A DNA stretch of 18,403 nt from JBFILW01 sp041612005 (GTDB taxonomy: Bacteria > Gemmatimonadota > Gemmatimonadetes > Palauibacterales > Palauibacteraceae). Below are positions 14,841-18,403 of the stretch, piece after piece. The stretch is from the NCBI GenBank assembly GCA_041612005.1, contig JBFILW010000035.1:1-18403 (forward strand), written 5' to 3'. Within the stretch, counting starts at the first letter, position 1. Each line of letters begins with the position of its first letter. A program made the position numbers and the translations under genes. The notes beneath the pieces were generated by a model. That model searched no databases. It saw only the letters and a program-made list of their open reading frames with translations, and was not told the origin of the DNA.

Positions 14841-15635
14841 TCAGGCGGCGCGTTGGCAGCGCACGCACATGTAGGTCTTCCGCCCGGATACGCTCTTGGC
14901 TTTGAGCTGCGAGCGGCACCGGGGGCAGGACTCGCCTTTCGCCCGATGGTTGATGAGCCAACCCGGGTCCGCGTGTGCCGCTTGCCAATGGAGAGTGGCG
15001 CGGCGGAGAACGCGCTGCAGGTATCGATGTACGCCCGCGAGCTGCTCCTCCGTCATCTCCGCGATCTTGACGTCGGGCCGATATCCTGCCTGGAAGCAGA
15101 TCTCATCTGCGTACTCGTTTCCGATCCCGGCGATGACCTCCTCGTTCATTAGCATGCCCTTGAGCGTGCTGCGAGGGTTATCGGCGGCCAACCGCACGAA
15201 GAGCTCGGTGGTCAGGTCCTCACTTAGGGGGTCGATACCGAGATTCTCGAGCACCCCGAGGTCCGACAAGGCACCATTCTCGACCAGGCTGACGCCGCCG
15301 CGGCCGCTGGAAGCGAACCGCAGCTCGCGACCGGCCGCGAACTGGAGGCGTATCTTCGAGTCATCGCGTGGCGGTGCCGTTTGGGAGTCGAGATAGATCT
15401 CTCCCTCGGACCCCATGTGGAACACGAGGCTGGCTTCCGAGCGAAAGCGGATCACGACGTAGGTGCCATGGCGCTGCACCGCGTCGATTGCCTCGCTCTC
15501 GATTCTCTCGGCGAGGATGTCCTTATCGATATCGACGGATTTAACATCATCTATGATCACGGACGCAATCGTCTTACCGGTCGCGTAGCCCGCGAAACCG
15601 TCGATCATTCGTTCTACATCTGGCAGCTCAATCAT
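14841..15635 (-). CDS. Fpg/Nei-family protein lacking the catalytic proline and lysine
   Basis: The 264-aa protein aligns with formamidopyrimidine-DNA glycosylase (MutM). It has the helix-two-turn-helix segment GIGNEYADEICFQAGYRP (Asn173) and a C-terminal zinc finger, CPRC-x16-CVRC with GRKTYMC, so DNA binding looks intact. The N-terminus is MIELPDVE instead of MPELPEVE. Residue 2 is Ile where the Schiff-base Pro should be, while Glu3 is kept. Residue 58, where Fpg has the conserved Lys57 (RRAKYL), is Thr (RHGTYV). ATG 15635 is supported by GGAGGT 10 bases upstream. Loss of both residues argues against normal glycosylase/lyase chemistry. I recall other 'MIE-P' Fpg-like proteins, which suggests a distinct subfamily and not a decaying gene. 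Whether it still repairs DNA is open. Confidence 0.85.
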   Translation of the reverse strand: MIELPDVERMIDGFAGYATGKTIASVIIDDVKSVDIDKDILAERIESEAIDAVQRHGTYVVIRFRSEASLVFHMGSEGEIYLDSQTAPPRDDSKIRLQFAAGRELRFASSGRGGVSLVENGALSDLGVLENLGIDPLSEDLTTELFVRLAADNPRSTLKGMLMNEEVIAGIGNEYADEICFQAGYRPDVKIAEMTEEQLAGVHRYLQRVLRRATLHWQAAHADPGWLINHRAKGESCPRCRSQLKAKSVSGRKTYMCVRCQRAA

Positions 15636-15645
15636 GACGCGTGTT

Positions 15646-15651
15646 ACCTCC
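15646..15651 (-). promoter_or_regulatory. Shine-Dalgarno sequence that decides the Fpg-like start
   Basis: GGAGGT on the minus strand lies 10 bases before ATG 15635. A second ATG at 15653 overlaps this site, so the downstream start is preferred. This start puts Ile at position 2 and Thr at 58, exactly in register with Fpg. Confidence 0.65.
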
Positions 15652-15737
15652 ATGGTCGCGTGTCGGAGGAACTGCTACACTGAGTTTCCGATAATGTGCC
15701 CTGTTCCCGAGTATAAAGTTGTAACGATTTCTCGTTC

Positions 15738-16022
15738 TCAACCCATGATGACGAAATCATCAGGAAGTACTGCGGGGACGGGCTTTTCGATGAGTTCGCG
15801 CACGCGGGCGCCCGTCGGACCGACCTCGAGCAGCTCACGAAATGTGGCAAGGGCCGCCGGTGGGCCAGCGGCGTGAACCTCGACGCGGCCGTCGGAGAGA
15901 TTCCGGACCGTGCCCGTAAGTCCAAGGTGTAGAGCGGTTTTGCGTGTCCACCAGCGGAAGCCGACGCCCTGGACTTGCCCGGCGACTAGGAATCCGCGGC
16001 GGGAGACAGTGCGGGATTGCAT
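15738..16022 (-). CDS. Acylphosphatase
   Basis: Acylphosphatases hydrolyse carboxyl-phosphate bonds of small acyl phosphates. The 94-aa product is of normal size and has GQVQGVGFRWWTRKTA (15-30) with the catalytic Arg23. LTGTVRNLSDGRVEVHAAG (35-53) carries the catalytic Asn41. The frame stays open far upstream but that part is antisense to mnmG; ATG 16022 begins just before the conserved fold. The ribosome site is weak. It lies 102 bp upstream of the Fpg-like gene on the same strand and 78 bp from the divergent mnmG. No functional link with either neighbour is evident. Confidence 0.92.
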   Translation of the reverse strand: MQSRTVSRRGFLVAGQVQGVGFRWWTRKTALHLGLTGTVRNLSDGRVEVHAAGPPAALATFRELLEVGPTGARVRELIEKPVPAVLPDDFVIMG

Positions 16023-16100
16023 GCCGGAGAATGTCGGCACCCGGACCCGAAGCGGCAATAACCGAATACAACCCGAAATGTAAAGCGATATCGCAAAGCA

Positions 16101-18008
16101 ATGAATCGGGATTTCGATGTAATCGTAATTGGTGGGGGCCACGCCGGATGTGAGGCGGCGAACGCTGCGGCGCGCGTCGGTGCACGGACGCTTCTGGTGA
16201 CGTCGTTTCTGTCGCGGGTCGGGCAGATGTCGTGTAACCCGGCGATCGGTGGTGTGGCGAAGGGGACCGTGGCCCGCGAGGTCGATGCGCTGGGAGGGCT
16301 GATGGGACGCGCAGCGGATCGGACCGGTCTCCATTTCAAGATGCTGAACCGGTCGAAGGGTCCCGCGGTTTGGGCACCGCGAGCGCAGTGCGACCGAGGA
16401 CTCTACCCGCGAGCGATCCGATCCCTTCTCGAAGAGCAACGGAATCTTACACTCTACCAGGCCACGGTCGCGGCTCTGAGCTCGAAGGGAGGTGAGGTCA
16501 CGGGTGTTGAGTGTTCGGACGGGAGCAGGTTTGTCGGACGGGCGGTGATTCTCACCGCCGGCACCTTCCTGCGCGGGCTGATTCGATTGGGCAAGGAGCT
16601 CGCGATCCCAGCCGGTCGAGCCGGTGATGCGCCGGATCTGACGCTTGCCGAGCAGTTGGTCGGACTGGGGCTGCGTGTCGAGCGGTTCAAGACGGGAACG
16701 CCACCTCGCGTCGATGGCCGGAGTGTCGACTACACTCGACTCACCAGGCAGGACGGCGAGGCCGGGCACGGGGGCTTCTCCCACTGGGAGAACCGGGGGA
16801 GTCTCGAGCAGCAGCCGTGCTGGATCGGGGTGGCGGGGGAGCCGGTCAAGGATGTCGTGCGAGCGCATCTGGGCCAGTCTGCGATGTACGGCGGCGCGAT
16901 TTCGTCGCAGGGGCCCCGCTACTGTCCTTCAATCGAGGACAAAGTTGTCAAGTTCCCTGACGCGGAATCACACCAGGTTTTTCTCGAGCCCGAGGGCCTC
17001 GAGACCCATGAGCTTTACGTAAACGGTCTCTCAACATCCCTTCCGCCGGATGTTCAGCGCCGGTTCCTGGCGCTCGTGCCGGGCCTGGAGAAAGCCCGGA
17101 TGACGCAGCCCGGATACGCGATCGAGTACGATTATTTCCCACCCGAGCAGCTCGACGGGGCCCTCAGGGTCCGCAGCATGGGTGGCCTCTACTTCGCCGG
17201 TCAGATCAACGGCACGACTGGATACGAGGAGGCGGCAGGGCAGGGTATCGTGGCCGGCATCAATGCCGCGCGATCCGTGCTCGAAAAGGAAGGATGGACA
17301 CCGGGGCGCGATGAGGCATACCTGGGTGTGCTGGTTGATGATCTCATCACCCGCGGGGTCGATGAACCGTATCGGCTCTTTACGTCGAGAGCCGAGTTTC
17401 GGCTGCTGCTTCGGCAGGACAACTGCCTGCAGCGCCTCGGCCCCGTCGCCGAGCGCCTCGGCTTACTCTCGGATGAAGAAGCGCGGTTGCTCGACCAGCA
17501 TTTGGCCGGTATCGATCTGGCGCGGGATTGGATCCGGACGGCGAGTGTGAGCCCGGAGTCCATAAACGGCTATCTGGAAGAGGTCGGGACGACCCCGCTC
17601 CGACAGCGTCAGCCGCTTGCGGATCTGCTTCGGCGACCGGAGGTAAGGTTGGTTGAACTGGCGGGTGAGAACTCGCGCCTGGAATTGGGTGCCGGGTGGA
17701 TGGAGACTGACGCGCTCGCCGTGGTCGAAATGGAAGTGAAGTACGCGGGGTACATCGAGCGGGAGGCGGAGAGAGTCGCAGCGCTGAGGGAGCGCGAAGA
17801 CGTCAGATTGCCACCGGACGCCGCGTACCTCACGATGCGGTCCCTGTCACACGAGGCGCGCCAGAAATTGGACCGGATCCGCCCCAGCACCCTTGGCCAG
17901 GCCGGCCGGATCCCGGGAGTATCGCCCGCCGATCTGCAGAATCTGCTTGTCGAGCTTCGGAAGGCACAAGAGAGAGATGTTTCACGTGAAACATCCTCGG
18001 CACTCTAG
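16101..18008 (+). CDS. mnmG: tRNA uridine-5-carboxymethylaminomethyl modification enzyme MnmG (GidA)
   Basis: MnmG is the FAD- and NADH-using partner of MnmE in wobble-uridine modification. The 635-aa product has normal length. The FAD-binding motif VIVIGGGHAGCEAA is at residues 7-20, followed by SCNPAIGGVAKG (44-55), then GTPPRVDGRS and GLYFAGQINGTTGYEEAAGQG. The C-terminal helical domain ends RIPGVSPADLQNLLVELRK. After that conserved end comes a short tail, AQERDVSRETSSAL, whose VSRET is the translation of a perfect parS site. ATG 16101 lies three residues before the beta strand of the FAD motif. No clear promoter is visible in the 78 bp shared with the divergent acylphosphatase gene. Confidence 0.97.
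   Translation: MNRDFDVIVIGGGHAGCEAANAAARVGARTLLVTSFLSRVGQMSCNPAIGGVAKGTVAREVDALGGLMGRAADRTGLHFKMLNRSKGPAVWAPRAQCDRGLYPRAIRSLLEEQRNLTLYQATVAALSSKGGEVTGVECSDGSRFVGRAVILTAGTFLRGLIRLGKELAIPAGRAGDAPDLTLAEQLVGLGLRVERFKTGTPPRVDGRSVDYTRLTRQDGEAGHGGFSHWENRGSLEQQPCWIGVAGEPVKDVVRAHLGQSAMYGGAISSQGPRYCPSIEDKVVKFPDAESHQVFLEPEGLETHELYVNGLSTSLPPDVQRRFLALVPGLEKARMTQPGYAIEYDYFPPEQLDGALRVRSMGGLYFAGQINGTTGYEEAAGQGIVAGINAARSVLEKEGWTPGRDEAYLGVLVDDLITRGVDEPYRLFTSRAEFRLLLRQDNCLQRLGPVAERLGLLSDEEARLLDQHLAGIDLARDWIRTASVSPESINGYLEEVGTTPLRQRQPLADLLRRPEVRLVELAGENSRLELGAGWMETDALAVVEMEVKYAGYIEREAERVAALREREDVRLPPDAAYLTMRSLSHEARQKLDRIRPSTLGQAGRIPGVSPADLQNLLVELRKAQERDVSRETSSAL
17978..17993. promoter_or_regulatory. parS: parS site 1 (ParB binding), inside the end of mnmG
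   Basis: TGTTTCACGTGAAACA matches the 16-bp parS consensus perfectly, and the flanks extend the palindrome to 20 bp (17976-17995). It is the centromere-like site where ParB loads and spreads. It is entirely within mnmG codons just before the stop. Confidence 0.95.
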
Positions 18009-18176
18009 CACCCTGGCTGCCGACCCGTTCTCGTCTCTTGAGCCTGTCCTTGGTGGCGTTTCTCGATTCGTTCGTCATGGTGGTGTGGCGCTGGTCGGAA
18101 CGCTATCAAGCGCAAGCGCTTACGCGGATGGCGTCCCTCGTCATGTCAGATCCGCTGCTACGCGCTGGACCCCACA

Positions 18177-18192
18177 TGTTTCACGTGAAACA
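18177..18192. promoter_or_regulatory. parS: parS site 2 (ParB binding), upstream of parA
   Basis: This is a second perfect TGTTTCACGTGAAACA, 199 bp from the first and about 180 bp before the parA start. Two close sites beside parA are typical of origin-proximal partition regions. Confidence 0.95.
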
Positions 18193-18279
18193 CGAGACCT
18201 TTTGCCTCCCAATCGCGTCATTCCATTGAGGATCACGACGATTAGCGAGTGAACCGGCCACTGGCGCGGTCCTGACCCA

Positions 18280-18295
18280 GGGCCGATATTGGCCC
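18280..18295. repeat. 16-bp near-palindrome upstream of parA
   Basis: GGGCCGATATTGGCCC reads as a palindrome apart from one central G-T mismatch pair. It lies about 75 bp before the parA ATG. It could be an operator for parAB control or simply chance; nothing else supports a role. Confidence 0.3.
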
Positions 18296-18369
18296 GATTC
18301 TCCACTCCGCGGCGGCCAACGCGCACCGCTCGCCGACGGTCCACAACAACCACGAGACGACAGATTTCG

Positions 18370-18403
18370 ATGGGGAGAGTCATTTCGATCGCAAATCAGA
18401 AGG
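18370..18403 (+). CDS. parA: Chromosome-partitioning ATPase ParA (Soj), first codons only
   Basis: The last 34 bases encode MGRVISIANQK followed by the first base of a Gly codon. This is the ParA/Soj start, immediately before the deviant Walker A motif (KGGxGKT) that would follow outside the window. ParA drives segregation of ParB-parS complexes. The two parS sites just upstream strongly support the call despite the short length. No clear ribosome site precedes the ATG. Confidence 0.85.
   Translation, partial: MGRVISIANQK

Larger units (their letters stand above)
18009..18369. other. mnmG-parA intergenic region without a recognisable gene
   Basis: These 361 bp contain the second parS site and a near-palindrome (18280-18295). 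The short open frames have no family resemblance. The rsmG gene often found between mnmG and parA is absent, and the gap is too short for it. No convincing -35/-10 pair for parA was found. Confidence 0.7.

Noticed and set aside
16023..16868. Long upstream extension of the acylphosphatase frame, antisense to mnmG
   Set aside because: It has no domain, is of unlikely composition and lies over the conserved FAD-binding part of mnmG. A 94-residue acylphosphatase is complete by itself.
18005..18229. Possible rsmG remnant (FLDSFVMVVWRWSERYQAQALT resembles the N-terminal helix of RsmG)
   Set aside because: The likeness is limited to a loose hydrophobic/Trp pattern. The S-adenosylmethionine-binding glycine motif is absent and the frame ends quickly. 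Too weak without an alignment.
17977..18252. A 91-codon frame starting MFHVKH at the first parS site
   Set aside because: The start is just parS read in a second frame (ATG TTT CAC GTG AAA CA). The rest shows no family resemblance, and the second parS falls in it in yet another frame. It overlaps the mnmG stop and lacks a good ribosome site.

Overview
The window is a GC-rich bacterial chromosome segment around the replication origin and the chromosome-partitioning locus. The gene order (dnaN and dnaA read leftward; rpmH-rnpA-yidD-yidC-mnmE read rightward, then mnmG, two parS sites and the start of parA) is the conserved origin cluster of many bacterial phyla. The high-GC codon usage, the ChlI-like ATPase, the zinc-ribbon/Yip1 membrane protein and the NUDT19-like hydrolase suggest a Gemmatimonadota-type or related deep-branching Gram-negative. 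That assignment is an inference. A YidC with a large periplasmic domain and a possible lipoprotein support a Gram-negative envelope.

Left part (1-3983). The end of dapF overlaps mutY by 4 bases on the plus strand. Facing them on the minus strand are an exported protein made of two cupin repeats and a ChlI/MoxR-like AAA+ ATPase with an altered P-loop.

Middle (3938-10499). A compact minus-strand series runs dnaA, dnaN, a zinc-ribbon/Yip1 membrane protein, a NUDT19-like Nudix hydrolase, a metallo-beta-lactamase-fold hydrolase and an MFS exporter. It ends in a 13-bp-stem hairpin. From dnaN to the MFS gene, neighbours are separated by 7 bases or less, or overlap, so translational coupling is likely. 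The 283-bp dnaA-dnaN gap holds a degenerate DnaA box, a GC-rich spacer, TAG-type trinucleotides and an AT-rich palindrome. This order matches the DnaA-trio unwinding element of Bacillus-type origins. The dnaA/rpmH gap carries two back-to-back sigma70-type promoters, both TTGACA with a 17-bp spacer. A near-consensus DnaA box lies inside the dnaA promoter spacer, which suggests autoregulation.

Right part (10557-18403). One promoter can serve rpmH (56 aa), rnpA, yidD, yidC and mnmE, which cover ribosome, RNase P, membrane insertion and tRNA wobble modification. A divergent Fpg/Nei-family protein lacking both catalytic residues (Pro2 and Lys57) and an acylphosphatase are inserted on the opposite strand between mnmE and mnmG. 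mnmG ends in a perfect 16-bp parS site that is translated as part of its C-terminal tail. A second perfect parS follows 199 bp later, and the first codons of parA reach the right edge. The rsmG gene often found between mnmG and parA is not there.

I saw no mobile element, CRISPR array, tRNA or rRNA, and no clear new multi-gene system. The items most worth following up are the origin architecture, the coding parS, the Fpg-like protein with a lost active site, MutY with an intact Nudix box, and the Nudix gene with no ordinary start codon.
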